Origin: Microbacteriaceae bacterium
Lineage (GTDB): Bacteria; Actinomycetota; Actinomycetes; Actinomycetales; Microbacteriaceae
Assembly: GCA_025465095.1 (NCBI GenBank)
Contig: JAODME010000013.1
Coordinates: 146,934-210,933 of the forward strand
Reading direction: 5' to 3'
DNA length: 64,000 nt
The stretch's first letter is position 1. Each line of letters opens with the position of its first letter. The notes under the pieces were generated by a model. The model had not been told where the DNA came from. It was given only the letters and a program-made list of their open reading frames with translations, and did not search any database. Below, in pieces: positions 55,665 through 64,000 of the stretch. The translations under genes and the position numbers were made by a program.

Positions 55665-57877
55665 TACAGCGACCGTGGCGCGCCCGCGGCGGCGGAGGCT
55701 GCCCCTTGCGCCTGCGATCCGGCGAGCGATGCGAGCGACGCGGCGACCGAGTGGTCCGGCTCTACTTCCGGTTGGGTGAACGCCCTGAGCACGACGAGCG
55801 CCTTGGCCTCGACCGAGATCACAAGTCCGGCTTTCACGTGGGCGGTGTCGGCGCTTACACCGGCGGTATCGACGACAATCTCCCATTCAGGCGAATACTC
55901 CTCGGTCGGAAGGGTGAAGTCGACCGGCTCGTCGTGAGCGTTGAACCACAGCAGGAAGTTGCGGTCGGTGATGCGTTCACCGCGTGCGTCGCGCCCGCGG
56001 ATGCCGTTTCCGTTGAGGAACACCCCGATGGCACGGCCGAAACCTGTGTCCCAGTCTTCCGGTGCCATTTCCTTGCCTTCGGGTGCCAGCCACACGATGT
56101 CGGGAAGAGGCTCGCCTTCGCCACGTCGAACGGGGCGCCCGTCGAAAAACCGTACTCGCCGAAAGGTGGGGTGCTCCCGCCGCAGCCGCGTGATGGCTGC
56201 GACGAATTCGGTAAGCGGCCCATCGGCGCGGTCCCAGTGCACCCAGGAGATCTCGGAGTCCTGCGCATAGGTGTTGTTGTTGCCCTGCTGCGTTCGCCCG
56301 AGTTCGTCGCCGTGAAGCAGCATGGGAATGCCCTGAGAAAGCAGCAGCGTGGCGAGAAAGTTCCGCTGCTGCCGTGCCCGGAGGGTCAGGATGGCAGGAT
56401 CGTCGGTGGGACCTTCCACTCCGGAGTTCCAGGACCGGTTGTGTGATTCGCCATCATTGTTGTCCTCACCATTGGCTTCGTTGTGCTTCTCGTTGTACGA
56501 GACGAGGTCCGCGATCGTGAAACCGTCGTGCGCCGTGACGAAGTTGATCGATGCGACGGGGCGACGCCCGTCCTGCTCGTAGAGGTCCGCGGAGCCCGTG
56601 AAACGCGACGCGAACTCCCCGAGCGTCGAAGGCTCTCCCCTCCAGAAGTCGCGCACGGTGTCGCGGTACTTGCCGTTCCACTCGGTCCACTGCGGCGGGA
56701 AGTTGCCCACCTGGTAGCCACCGGGCCCGACATCCCACGGCTCCGCAATGAGTTTCACCTGGGACACGACGGGATCCTGCTGCACGAGCTCGAAGAAGGT
56801 CGACAACTTGTCGACGTCGTAGAACTCGCGTGCGAGAGTCGAGGCGAGGTCGAAGCGGAACCCGTCGACGTGCATCTCCGTAACCCAGTAGCGAAGCGAA
56901 TCCATGATCAGCTGCAGGGAGTGCGGGTGACGCACATTCAAAGAGTTGCCCGTGCCGGTGTAGTCCATGTAGTACTGCTGGTCGTCCTCGACGAGGCGGT
57001 AGTAGGCCTCGTTGTCGATGCCCTTGAAGCTCAGCGTCGGTCCGAGGTGGTTGCCCTCCGCTGTGTGGTTGTAGACGACGTCAAGGATGACCTCGATCCC
57101 CACGTCGTGCATTGCGCGAACCATGCCCTTGAACTCCTGCACCTGTTGACCGTCGTCGCCGGTCGAGGAGTATCCGTTGTGCGGGGCGAAGAACCCGATG
57201 GTGTTGTAACCCCAGTAGTTGCGCAGCCCCTTCTCGAGCAGGGTCGCGTCCTGCACGAATTGGTGCACGGGCATGAGTTCGATTGCCGTGGCACCGATGC
57301 GCAGGAGGTGTTCGATCACGGCACGGTGGGCGAGACCCGCATACGTCCCACGGAGCTCTGCGGGAATGTCGGGGTGCAACTGGGTGAGCCCCTTCACATG
57401 GGCCTCGTAGATGACGGTCTCGGCGTAAGGAATGCGGGGCGGTCGATCTCCCGCCCAATCGAAGAAGGGGTTCACCACAACGCTGAGCATCACGTGACCG
57501 GCTGAATCATCGTTGTTCTCCGACAACGGGTCGCCGAAGTTGTAGGAGAAGAGTGACGGATCCCAGTCGAAATCGCCGCACGTCGCCTTGGCGTAGGGGT
57601 CGAGCAGGACCTTGTTCGGGTTTGCTCGCTTGCCCGACTTGGGATCGTACGGGCCGTGCACGCGGTATCCGTAGCGCTGGCCCGGCTGGAGCTGCGGGAG
57701 GTAGCAATGCCAGACGTACGCGTCGACCTCATGCAACTGAATGCGTGTCTCGACGCCTTCCTCGTCGAACAGGCACAACTCCACCTTCTCGGCGGACTCG
57801 CTGAACAGAGCGAAATTCGTTCCGCTCCCGTCGAAGGTAGCTCCGAGCGGGTAAGCCGATCCGGGCCAGGTTTCCAT
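55664..57877 (-). CDS. treX: Glycogen debranching enzyme, TreX/GlgX type (second copy)
   Basis: A 737-residue isoamylase-type enzyme; the start [20 protein letters not shown] has GAGGAG 5 nt upstream, better than the track start four codons earlier. CBM48-like domain (about 1-140), GH13 barrel with nucleophile motif [12 protein letters not shown] and acid motif [16 protein letters not shown], then a C-terminal beta domain. As first gene of an operon with treY and treZ it most likely serves trehalose synthesis by trimming branches, which defines TreX. It is longer than and clearly distinct from the solitary glgX at 12708-14747. Confidence 0.93.
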   Translation of the reverse strand: METWPGSAYPLGATFDGSGTNFALFSESAEKVELCLFDEEGVETRIQLHEVDAYVWHCYLPQLQPGQRYGYRVHGPYDPKSGKRANPNKVLLDPYAKATCGDFDWDPSLFSYNFGDPLSENNDDSAGHVMLSVVVNPFFDWAGDRPPRIPYAETVIYEAHVKGLTQLHPDIPAELRGTYAGLAHRAVIEHLLRIGATAIELMPVHQFVQDATLLEKGLRNYWGYNTIGFFAPHNGYSSTGDDGQQVQEFKGMVRAMHDVGIEVILDVVYNHTAEGNHLGPTLSFKGIDNEAYYRLVEDDQQYYMDYTGTGNSLNVRHPHSLQLIMDSLRYWVTEMHVDGFRFDLASTLAREFYDVDKLSTFFELVQQDPVVSQVKLIAEPWDVGPGGYQVGNFPPQWTEWNGKYRDTVRDFWRGEPSTLGEFASRFTGSADLYEQDGRRPVASINFVTAHDGFTIADLVSYNEKHNEANGEDNNDGESHNRSWNSGVEGPTDDPAILTLRARQQRNFLATLLLSQGIPMLLHGDELGRTQQGNNNTYAQDSEISWVHWDRADGPLTEFVAAITRLRREHPTFRRVRFFDGRPVRRGEGEPLPDIVWLAPEGKEMAPEDWDTGFGRAIGVFLNGNGIRGRDARGERITDRNFLLWFNAHDEPVDFTLPTEEYSPEWEIVVDTAGVSADTAHVKAGLVISVEAKALVVLRAFTQPEVEPDHSVAASLASLAGSQAQGAASAAAGAPRSL

Positions 57878-58002
57878 GCAACTCCTCATAGACGGCGGAG
57901 TTCTACCGTAACCCGCAACGCCGTGGCCACCTTCGTTTGTCGAAAACGCTTGACATGCGCGTCCGCCCTTCCTACTTCTCTACCTACTCCTTCCCTCCCG
58001 AC

Positions 58003-58345
58003 CTACACCGTCCGCTCGACGAACGGCCAGTCGAACATCACCCGTCGACAGGTGCATCTGAGCACGACGTGGCCGAGCGCGACCAGCTCATCGTCCTCGC
58101 GACGGTCGCTCTCGAAGGCTTCGACGAGAGCCTGGTACGTGCGCCCGTCAATCTCGACGATCAGTCGTCGCCCGATCCGCATTGTCCACGCCGCGGATGC
58201 CCGCAGACCTCACCTGTTGGAGCACCGGGAGCCCAAGCCTCTCGCATCGTTGACGCGCGACCGATTCGGGACCGCAGTCTCCTGGTCCGAGCCGGCCACC
58301 ACCTCCCGAATGATGCGCGCGGCGAGCGGCGTCCCGCCAGGTGCG
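58003..58345 (-). pseudogene. Decayed DUF559 (VSR/endonuclease-like) gene with two frameshifts
   Basis: On the minus strand three frames join into one recognisable DUF559 C-terminal domain. They are GGTPLAARIIREVVAGSDQE, then PESVARQRCERLGLPVLQQV and RSAGIRGVD, then MRIGRRLIVEIDGRTYQALV onward to VMFDWPFVERTV and a TAG stop at 58003. The last junction is a one-base insertion: GTGGACAATGCGG would read GVDMRIG if one A were removed. DUF559 proteins resemble very-short-patch-repair endonucleases. The usual catalytic-region IEIDG/VEIDG stretch is retained. No 5' part of the gene is recognisable, so it is a remnant. Confidence 0.75.
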
Positions 58346-58535
58346 TTCGGAGCCCGCGTGAGGCCCCGACCAGTGACCCCCGCGCAACCAGTCGATTCCT
58401 GGTCGCGATGTTTCCGAGGCGACGGCAACCAGGCGCGACCGAGTGCAGGTGTTCCTGGGTTGCGCAAGGAAAGAGAAGGCGGGGGAGGGGAAGCCGCAGG
58501 CGGGGGCGGATGGAGGCGGCGTAGACTGGAGCGCG

Positions 58536-58623
58536 AACACGGGAGTCCGGTGAGCCGGGCTGAGAGGAAGCTTCTCCAAGCTTCGACCGTCGAACCTGAT
58601 CTGGATCATGCCAGCGCAGGGAG
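58536..58623 (+). ncRNA. TPP (thiamine pyrophosphate) riboswitch
   Basis: The thi-box core is clear: ACGGGAGTCCGGTGAGCCGG, the conserved GGCTGAGAGG, then a variable P3 stem, CGACCGTCGAACCTGATCTG and the highly conserved GGATCATGCCAGCGCAGGGA. It precedes ykoE by about 50 nt. Binding of TPP should switch off the downstream transporter operon. Confidence 0.95.
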
Positions 58624-58638
58624 GCATCTCTTCTAACC

Positions 58639-58668
58639 CGTGCCCTCTTTTCCTCACCGAAGGGCACG
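58639..58668 (+). promoter_or_regulatory. Ribosome-site-sequestering hairpin of the TPP riboswitch
   Basis: CGTGCCCT pairs with AGGGCACG (8 bp, 14-nt loop). The 3' arm contains the AAGGG ribosome site of the ykoE GTG at 58673. This is the expected expression platform for translational OFF control. Confidence 0.7.
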
Positions 58669-58672
58669 AATC

Positions 58673-59293
58673 GTGACCACCACCGCACCCTCCTCCACCG
58701 CCCGGCGCTCCCGCTATCGCTGGCGGGTCGTCGACATCGTCGTGGCCGCCGTGCTCGGCGTCGCCGCCGGCCTGGTGTTCCTCGCCTGGAACCTCGGCTA
58801 CCAGGTTCCCGGCTCCTTCCTGCAAGCGGCCCTGCCCGGGCTGCAGGGTCTCGTCAACGGCGTCTGGCTGTTCGCCGGCGTGCTCGGCGGGATCATCATC
58901 CGCAAGCCCGGGGCGGCTCTGTTCACCGAGGTGGTCGCCGCGGTCGTCTCGGCCCTCGTCGGCAATGTCTGGGGCGGCTTCCTCACCATCGAGGCGGGCA
59001 TCGTGCAGGGCCTCGGCGCGGAGATCGTGCTCGCGCTGTTCCTCTACTCCCGCTGGACGCCGACCGTCGCCGTCCTCGCGGGAGCGGCGGCCGGGCTCTT
59101 CAACGGGGTCAACGACCTCGTGCTCTGGTACGCGGGAGCAGACGTCCCCTTCGGCGTCGTCTATGTGCTCAGCTCCGTGCTGTCCGGCGCCGTGATCGCC
59201 GGGCTGCTGTCGTGGCTGCTCGCCCGCGCGATCGCGCGGACCGGTGCGCTGTCGCGGTTCGCCTCCGGCCGCGAGTCGACGGCCAGGGTCTGA
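58673..59293 (+). CDS. ykoE: ECF transporter substrate-binding (S) component YkoE, thiamine-related
   Basis: A 206-residue integral membrane protein with about six helices, starting at GTG (VTTTAPSSTARRSRYRW) behind an AAGGG site; the track start is 11 codons earlier. Core: WRVVDIVVAAVLGVAAGLVF, then FLTIEAGIVQGLGAEIVLAL, the substrate-pocket region of YkoE S-components. YkoEDC imports a thiamine precursor, usually held to be hydroxymethylpyrimidine, or thiamine itself. It is controlled by the TPP riboswitch just upstream. GC is much higher than in the first 58 kb. Confidence 0.93.
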   Translation: MTTTAPSSTARRSRYRWRVVDIVVAAVLGVAAGLVFLAWNLGYQVPGSFLQAALPGLQGLVNGVWLFAGVLGGIIIRKPGAALFTEVVAAVVSALVGNVWGGFLTIEAGIVQGLGAEIVLALFLYSRWTPTVAVLAGAAAGLFNGVNDLVLWYAGADVPFGVVYVLSSVLSGAVIAGLLSWLLARAIARTGALSRFASGRESTARV

Positions 59294-59304
59294 CCCGCCG
59301 GCCG

Positions 59305-60765
59305 ATGGCGAGCACGGTTCCCGCGGCGGTCGTCGCCCGCGGGTGGGGCTGGCGGCACGCCGGACGGCGCGACTTCGCCGTCCGCGGGCTGGACCTCGCC
59401 ATCGCGCCGGGGGAGCGGGTGCTGCTGCTCGGTGCGTCCGGCGCGGGCAAGTCGACCCTGCTCCAAGGCATCGCCGGCCTCCTCGGCGGCGAGGACGAGG
59501 GCGAGGAGGAGGGCAGTCTGCTCCTCGACGGACGGCCGGCGACAGGGCAGCGTGGTCGTGCAGGCCTCGTCCTGCAGGATCCGGAGGCCGGCATCGTGCT
59601 CGCCCGGGTCGGCGACGACGTCGCGTTCGGCTGCGAGAACCTCGGCGTGCCGCCGGGGGAGATCTGGCCTCGGGTCGGAGAGGCACTCGACGGCGTCGGG
59701 CTCCGGCTCCCGCTCGACGCAGCGACCTCGACGCTGTCAGGCGGGCAGAAGCAGCGGCTCGCGCTCGCCGGGGTGCTCGCCATGCGCCCCGGCATCGTGC
59801 TGCTCGACGAGCCCACCGCCAATCTGGACCCGGTCGGCGTTCGGGAGGTCCGGGAGGCCGTCGAACGCCTCCTCGACCGGACGGGCGCCACCCTCGTCGT
59901 CGTCGAGCACCGGACGGCGGTGTGGGCGGACCTCGTGGACCGCGTCGTCGTACTCGCTCCCGGTGGCGGCGTGGCGGCCGCGGGCCCGCCGAGCCTGCTG
60001 CAGCGGGATGCCGACCGGCTCGCCGCGGACGGGGTCTGGATCCCCGGCCGGGCCATCGACCTCCCCACGTGGCATCCCACGCCGGGCGGTCCGCTCCTGA
60101 CCGGCGAGGAGCTGACCGTCGGCCGAGGAGGTGCCGCTCTCGCCGAGGTGGGACGGATCGGGGTGCGCGAATCCAGCGCGCTCGCCGTGACCGGACCGAA
60201 CGGGGCGGGGAAAACGACCCTCGGCCTCACTCTCGCCGGGCTGCTTCCGCCGGTCGGCGGCTCCCTCCGAGCGGGAGAGCGGTTGGCGGCGGGGCGCGGA
60301 CCGGAGCCGATCCGCTGGCGCTCGCGAGATCTGCTCTCCCGCATCGGGACGGTGTTCCAGGAGCCGGAGCATCAGTTCCTGGCGGCCGACGTGGCGGCTG
60401 AGCTGGCCGTCGGACCGCGCGCACTCGGCCTGCCGCAGGGCGAGATCGACGCCCGGGTCGACGAGCTGCTGGAGCGGCTGGGTCTCGTCCGGCTCGCCGC
60501 CGCGAATCCCTTCACGCTGTCCGGAGGCGAGAAGCGACGCCTGTCGGTGGGAACGGCGCTCGCGACCCGGCCCGCGGTCCTGGTGCTCGACGAGCCCACC
60601 TTCGGCCAGGACGCCCGCACCTGGCGTGAGCTGGTGCTGCTGCTGCGCTCCCTCGTGGACGACGGAACCGGCGTGGTGGCGGTCACGCACGATGAGGCCT
60701 TCGCGGAGGCGCTCGCCACCGCGACGCTCGCCCTCCCGTCGCGGACGGTGGCGGTGCCGGCATGA
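59305..60765 (+). CDS. ykoD: ECF transporter ATPase with two fused ABC domains, YkoD
   Basis: The 486-residue energising subunit starts at the ATG at 59305 (MASTVPAAVVARGWGW). Two ABC modules are fused. The first has Walker A GASGAGKS (43-50), signature LSGGQKQRLALAG and Walker B IVLLDEPTANLDP; the second has GPNGAGKT, LSGGEKRRLSVG and VLVLDEPTFGQD. The fused arrangement is typical of YkoD-like EcfA1A2 proteins. Its stop overlaps the ykoC ATG. It drives YkoE with YkoC as the coupling T component. Confidence 0.95.
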   Translation: MASTVPAAVVARGWGWRHAGRRDFAVRGLDLAIAPGERVLLLGASGAGKSTLLQGIAGLLGGEDEGEEEGSLLLDGRPATGQRGRAGLVLQDPEAGIVLARVGDDVAFGCENLGVPPGEIWPRVGEALDGVGLRLPLDAATSTLSGGQKQRLALAGVLAMRPGIVLLDEPTANLDPVGVREVREAVERLLDRTGATLVVVEHRTAVWADLVDRVVVLAPGGGVAAAGPPSLLQRDADRLAADGVWIPGRAIDLPTWHPTPGGPLLTGEELTVGRGGAALAEVGRIGVRESSALAVTGPNGAGKTTLGLTLAGLLPPVGGSLRAGERLAAGRGPEPIRWRSRDLLSRIGTVFQEPEHQFLAADVAAELAVGPRALGLPQGEIDARVDELLERLGLVRLAAANPFTLSGGEKRRLSVGTALATRPAVLVLDEPTFGQDARTWRELVLLLRSLVDDGTGVVAVTHDEAFAEALATATLALPSRTVAVPA

Positions 60766-61559
60766 CCGCCGTCGCCCAGCGGCCCGTCGTCCGGGTCCCG
60801 GCGCGCGGATTCGCCGCCGCGAACCCGGTCGCCAAGCTCGGCGCGTCCGCCCTGCTCGCCGTCGCACTCGTGCTCTCGCTCGACTGGGTCTCCGCGTCGG
60901 TCGCGCTGGCGCTCGAGAGCGTGCTGCTGGCAGCATGCGGCGTCCCCTGGCGCACCCTCTGGATCCGCACCCTGCCGATCTGGGCGGCCGCCCCGTTCGC
61001 CGGTCTCACCGTCCTGCTGTACGGGCGCCCGGAGGGCAGGGTCTACGTCTCCTGGCTGCTCGTGCAGATCTCCGACGGCTCCGTCGAGCTCGCGATCGCC
61101 ACAGTGCTGCGCGTGCTCGCGATCGGCCTGCCTTCCGTCGCGCTCTTCCTCACCGTGGACCCCACCGACCTCGCCGACGGCCTCGCGCAGCGCCTCAGGC
61201 TTCCGTCCCGCTTCGTGCTCGGGGCGCTCGGCGGGCTCCGGCTGGTGACCCTCTTCCAGGAGGACTGGCGGGCGCTCGAACTGGCCCGCCGGGCGCGCGG
61301 AGTTGCGGACACCGGCCGCGTGCGACGGTTCGCCGGGCAGGCCTTCGCCCTCCTGGTCCTCGCCATCCGCCGGGGCAGCACCCTGGCGACCGCCATGGAG
61401 GCGCGGGCGTTCGGTGCACCCGTGCGCCGCACCTGGGCGCGCGCATCGCGGTTCGGCGCCGTGGACGCGGTGCTGCTCGCCTCGAGCGGCCTCATCGGAG
61501 CGGTCGCGGTGGCGGCGTCGGTCGCCGCGGGCGAGTGGAACTTCGTCGGCGGTGGCTGA
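60762..61559 (+). CDS. ykoC: ECF transporter transmembrane (T) component YkoC
   Basis: A 265-residue EcfT-type protein with about five helices. The coupling motifs ELARRARGVA and AMEARAFGAP (the two A-R-G-like boxes that contact the ATPase) are both present. N-terminal ANPVAKLGASALLAVALVLS is typical. The ATG overlaps ykoD by four bases and the stop runs into the next gene, so the transporter genes and the kinase form one transcription unit. Confidence 0.94.
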   Translation: MTAVAQRPVVRVPARGFAAANPVAKLGASALLAVALVLSLDWVSASVALALESVLLAACGVPWRTLWIRTLPIWAAAPFAGLTVLLYGRPEGRVYVSWLLVQISDGSVELAIATVLRVLAIGLPSVALFLTVDPTDLADGLAQRLRLPSRFVLGALGGLRLVTLFQEDWRALELARRARGVADTGRVRRFAGQAFALLVLAIRRGSTLATAMEARAFGAPVRRTWARASRFGAVDAVLLASSGLIGAVAVAASVAAGEWNFVGGG

Positions 61560-61560
61560 G

Positions 61561-62115
61561 GTGGCCTCTGCCGACACCGCAGGGCTCGGGCCCGCGGAGA
61601 TGCTCGGCGAGCTGGAGCGTCGGGCACGGGCGAGCGCAGGCCGTCCGGTCGTACTGGTGGACGGCGGCTCCGGCTCCGGGAAGACGACGGTCGGTGCGGC
61701 GCTCGCGGCCGCGCTGGGGGCCACCCTCGTTCGGCTGGACGACATGTATCCGGGCTGGGACGGGCTGCAGCAGGCGAGCAGCGCGGTCGCGGCCGTGGTG
61801 CTCGCCCGGCACCGGGTGCCCCGCTGGGACTGGACGAGCAACCGGCCGAAAGACGTGCTGACGGTCGATCCCCGGCGGCCGCTGGTGGTCGAGGGGTCGG
61901 GTTCTCTCAGCGCGGCGAACCGCGCCATGGCGACCTTCGGAATCTGGATCGATCTGGCCGAGGACGAACGGAAGCGGCGTGCCCTGCAGCGGGACGGGGA
62001 GGCGTACGCCCTCCACTGGGAGCGCTGGGCGGCGCAGGAGCGCGCCTTCTTCGCACGTGAGCGGCCCGACCTGCTGGCCGACGTCCGCGTCGACGGCAGG
62101 CTCCTTCTCGAGTGA
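61561..62115 (+). CDS. P-loop nucleoside/uridine-kinase-like ATP-binding protein
   Basis: A 184-residue P-loop protein with Walker A VDGGSGSGKTTVGAALAAAL, the acidic switch RLDDMYPGWDGL and the block RPLVVEGSGSL. The fold is that of uridine kinase/phosphoribulokinase relatives. Small actinobacterial members of this kind have no assigned substrate. GTG starts at 61552 and 61561 are both possible; the first overlaps the ykoC stop. Its place at the end of the ykoEDC unit invites a link to phosphorylation of the imported pyrimidine, but no direct evidence is visible. Alternatively it is a bystander. Confidence 0.82.
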   Translation: MASADTAGLGPAEMLGELERRARASAGRPVVLVDGGSGSGKTTVGAALAAALGATLVRLDDMYPGWDGLQQASSAVAAVVLARHRVPRWDWTSNRPKDVLTVDPRRPLVVEGSGSLSAANRAMATFGIWIDLAEDERKRRALQRDGEAYALHWERWAAQERAFFARERPDLLADVRVDGRLLLE

Positions 62116-62170
62116 GAGATGCCCGCCCTCCTGCGCAGGCGGGGGCGCGGGGTCTAACGTGGAGAGGGCA

Positions 62171-63037
62171 ATGGCATCTCCCTTCGTCTCCGTCACCGCC
62201 CTCCGCCGCGAGCTCTCCGGGGCGACGCCTCCCGCCGTGCTCGACGCGTCACTCGTGCTGCACCCGCCCCGCGAGGACGGTGACTATCGCAGGGAGAGCG
62301 GCTACCCCAAGTGGCTGGCCGGCCACATCCCCGCCTCCCGGCACGTGGACATGGCGCGGGACTTCAGCGATCCGACGGCGCCACTCAGCTTCACGCACCC
62401 CGAGGCGCAGGTCGTCGCGGACCGGCTCGCCGCACTCGGCATCGCCGCGGACCGCAGGGTGGTCGTCTACGACGGCACCGGCATGATGTTCGCCTCGCGG
62501 CTCTGGTACCTCCTCCGCTGGATCGGCATGGACGTGCGCGTCCTCGACGGCGGCTTCGCCGGCTGGAAGCGGTCGGGGGCAGCGGTCGCGTCCGGCGAGG
62601 AGGCGCCGCCGGTGCCCGTGCCGACCTGGACGCCCAGCTCTCCTCGGGAGGCGTGGGTCACCAAGGAGGACCTGCTGGCTCGCACCCAGCGGGACTGGCG
62701 CCCGCTGGTGTGCACGCTGCCTGCGAGCGGCTACTCCGGGGCGGACCCGACGCGCCACACCCGGCGCGGCCACATCCCCGGCAGCGTCAACGTCTCCAGC
62801 CGCGACCTCTTCGCGCCCGACGGCACCGTCCGCGGCGCCCGCGAGATCAAGGCCGCGTACGTCGGCCAGGGGATCACCGGCCACGAGGAGGTGCTGCTCT
62901 ACTGCGGCGCCGGGATCTCCGCCGCGGCGGGAGCACTCACCCTCGCCGAGCTCGGCGTTTCCGAGGTGCGGATCTACGACGGCTCCCTCGAGGAATGGTC
63001 CGCCGTGCCGGCCCTGCCGCTCGAGTACGGAGCCTGA
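62171..63037 (+). CDS. Thiosulfate/3-mercaptopyruvate sulfurtransferase (two rhodanese domains)
   Basis: A 288-residue tandem rhodanese. The N-terminal domain is inactive (no cysteine at VVVYDGTGMMFASRLWYLLR), and the C-terminal domain carries the active loop LLYCGAGISAAA (C245). Domain order and length match TST/MST enzymes such as SseA. The loop CGAGISA is nearer the mercaptopyruvate form (CGSGVTA) than to thiosulfate enzymes. GGAGAG precedes the ATG. It lies 55 bp after the kinase gene and may be co-transcribed. Confidence 0.92.
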   Translation: MASPFVSVTALRRELSGATPPAVLDASLVLHPPREDGDYRRESGYPKWLAGHIPASRHVDMARDFSDPTAPLSFTHPEAQVVADRLAALGIAADRRVVVYDGTGMMFASRLWYLLRWIGMDVRVLDGGFAGWKRSGAAVASGEEAPPVPVPTWTPSSPREAWVTKEDLLARTQRDWRPLVCTLPASGYSGADPTRHTRRGHIPGSVNVSSRDLFAPDGTVRGAREIKAAYVGQGITGHEEVLLYCGAGISAAAGALTLAELGVSEVRIYDGSLEEWSAVPALPLEYGA

Positions 63038-63144
63038 GACCCCGAGGCCCCGCCGTCGCCCGGCGGCAGGTGTCCTAGGCTGGTCGGCGGTCTCGGGCCC
63101 CCGCCCGCACCTCCGCGAGCAGCGTTCGACCCGCAGGGAAGCAC

Positions 63145-64000
63145 ATGTACAGAACCACCACCGCCTCCGCGCTCCGCCGATCGGACGCCGGCTCCGAGGT
63201 GACCCTCGCCGGCTGGGTCGCCCGCATCCGCAACCACGGCGGGGTGGCGTTCCTCGACCTGCGCGACTCCTCCGGCGTCGCTCAGGTCACCCTTCGTGAC
63301 GCGCAGGTCGCCGCGGCCGAGGACCTTCGGGTGGAGTCGTGTGTGACCGTCACCGGCCTCGTCCGCGAGCGGCCGGCCGGCAACGTCAACGCGGCCATCG
63401 CCTCCGGCGAGGTGGAGCTCGAGGCGACCGCCGTGACGGTCCTGGCAGCGAGCGACGTGCTGCCCTTCCAGCTGGACGACGAGCCCGGCGAGGAGACCCG
63501 CCTGGCCTACCGCTACCTCGATCTCCGCCGGGAGGCGGCCGCGTACCCCCTCAAGCTGCGCTCCAAGGTGTCCGCTGCGGTTCGGTCGGTGCTCGTGGAC
63601 AGGGACTTCGTGGAGGTGGAGACCCCCACGCTCACCCGCTCCACGCCCGAGGGAGCGCGCGACTTCCTCGTGCCGGCGCGCCTCAAGCCGGGGACGTTCT
63701 ACGCACTGCCGCAGAGCCCCCAGCTGTTCAAGCAGCTGCTGATGGTCGGCGGCTTCGAGCGCTACTTCCAGATCGCCCGCTGCTATCGGGACGAGGACTT
63801 CCGGGCGGACCGCCAGCCCGAGTTCACCCAGCTCGACATCGAGATGAGCTTCGTCGAGCAGGCCGACATCATTGAGCTGATGGAGGGCATCCTCACGAAG
63901 ATGTGGGCCCTCGTCGGCTACGACATCCCGACCCCGATCCCGCACATGACGTACGCCGACGCGATGCGTCGGTTCGGCTCCGACAAGCCCGACCTGCGGA
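63145..64000 (+). CDS. aspS: Aspartate--tRNA ligase (N-terminal part, runs off the window)
   Basis: An open frame of 285 codons from the ATG at 63145 ([20 protein letters not shown]) continues past the right edge. It is absent from the ORF track because no stop is reached. The N-terminal OB anticodon-binding domain ([20 protein letters not shown]) is followed by class II catalytic motif 1 ([20 protein letters not shown]) and motif 2 with the ATP-binding arginine ([20 protein letters not shown]). The bacterial GAD insertion should begin near the edge. GCAGGGAAG lies upstream. GatCAB elsewhere in the window could let a non-discriminating enzyme make Asn-tRNA, but that cannot be judged here. Confidence 0.95.
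   Translation, partial: MYRTTTASALRRSDAGSEVTLAGWVARIRNHGGVAFLDLRDSSGVAQVTLRDAQVAAAEDLRVESCVTVTGLVRERPAGNVNAAIASGEVELEATAVTVLAASDVLPFQLDDEPGEETRLAYRYLDLRREAAAYPLKLRSKVSAAVRSVLVDRDFVEVETPTLTRSTPEGARDFLVPARLKPGTFYALPQSPQLFKQLLMVGGFERYFQIARCYRDEDFRADRQPEFTQLDIEMSFVEQADIIELMEGILTKMWALVGYDIPTPIPHMTYADAMRRFGSDKPDLR

Noticed and set aside
54693-55937. 414-residue plus-strand ORF opposite treY
   Set aside because: Antisense shadow of treY, which has intact catalytic motifs.
58148-59686. 512-residue minus-strand ORF
   Set aside because: Arg/Pro-rich shadow of ykoE and ykoD; only its last part overlaps the DUF559 remnant. High GC opens long spurious frames here.

Overview
The window reads as a high-GC Gram-positive actinobacterium, most likely Microbacteriaceae. 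The evidence is protein family content (GlgE, DUF1023, DUF3097, FBP, YkoEDC), many GTG starts, start/stop overlaps of the TGATG/ATGA type, and roughly 62-65% GC over most of the window. The genus cannot be fixed from this sequence alone. Nearly all of it is chromosomal core and semi-core sequence. I see no insertion sequence, phage module, CRISPR array, rRNA or tRNA.

Layout. 0-1.5 kb: the end of an unknown gene and a YbbN-like thioredoxin/TPR co-chaperone. 1.6-8.4 kb: an alpha-glucan block, with a glgE-glgB operon divergent from a glycogen phosphorylase. 9.0-12.7 kb: a five-gene surface-protein locus with three secreted proteins carrying SipW-type (alternate) signal peptides, one LAXTG-anchored protein and a SipW/ER-type signal peptidase. 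12.7-14.7 kb: a debranching enzyme (glgX). 14.8-25.0 kb: cysteine desulfurase, a lipoprotein, mnmA, ligA, a DUF1023 hydrolase and gatC-gatA-gatB. 25-36 kb: transporters, a beta-propeller exported protein, an NYN-domain protein, an SGNH hydrolase, an acyltransferase, and an ArsR/AHSA1 pair with a clear promoter and operator. 36-51 kb: a divergent flavin reductase/FMN monooxygenase pair, many small conserved genes, cspA, DedA, PspC, YceI, GtrA, an M23 peptidase and dinB. 51.5-57.9 kb: the trehalose operon treX-treY-treZ. 58.0-58.35 kb: a frameshifted DUF559 endonuclease-like pseudogene. 58.5-64 kb: a TPP riboswitch, the thiamine-related ECF transporter ykoE-ykoD-ykoC, a P-loop kinase, a rhodanese and the start of aspS.

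How the genes work together. Six enzymes of linear and branched alpha-glucan turnover (GlgE, GlgB, GlgP, GlgX, TreY, TreZ), plus a second GlgX-type enzyme (TreX), sit in three loci. Together they cover glucan elongation from maltose-1-phosphate, branching, phosphorolysis, debranching, and conversion of glucan ends to trehalose. The SipW locus looks like a self-contained module that makes and processes cell-surface or matrix proteins. The MnmA/cysteine desulfurase pair supports tRNA thiolation, and GatCAB supports amidated tRNA synthesis.

Two features stand out beyond gene content. A sharp rise in GC begins near 58.4 kb, next to the decayed endonuclease gene, and suggests different ancestry or an assembly join. 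Many monocistronic or first-in-operon genes have a TANNNT hexamer 6-8 nt upstream of the start codon, a pattern expected of leaderless transcripts.
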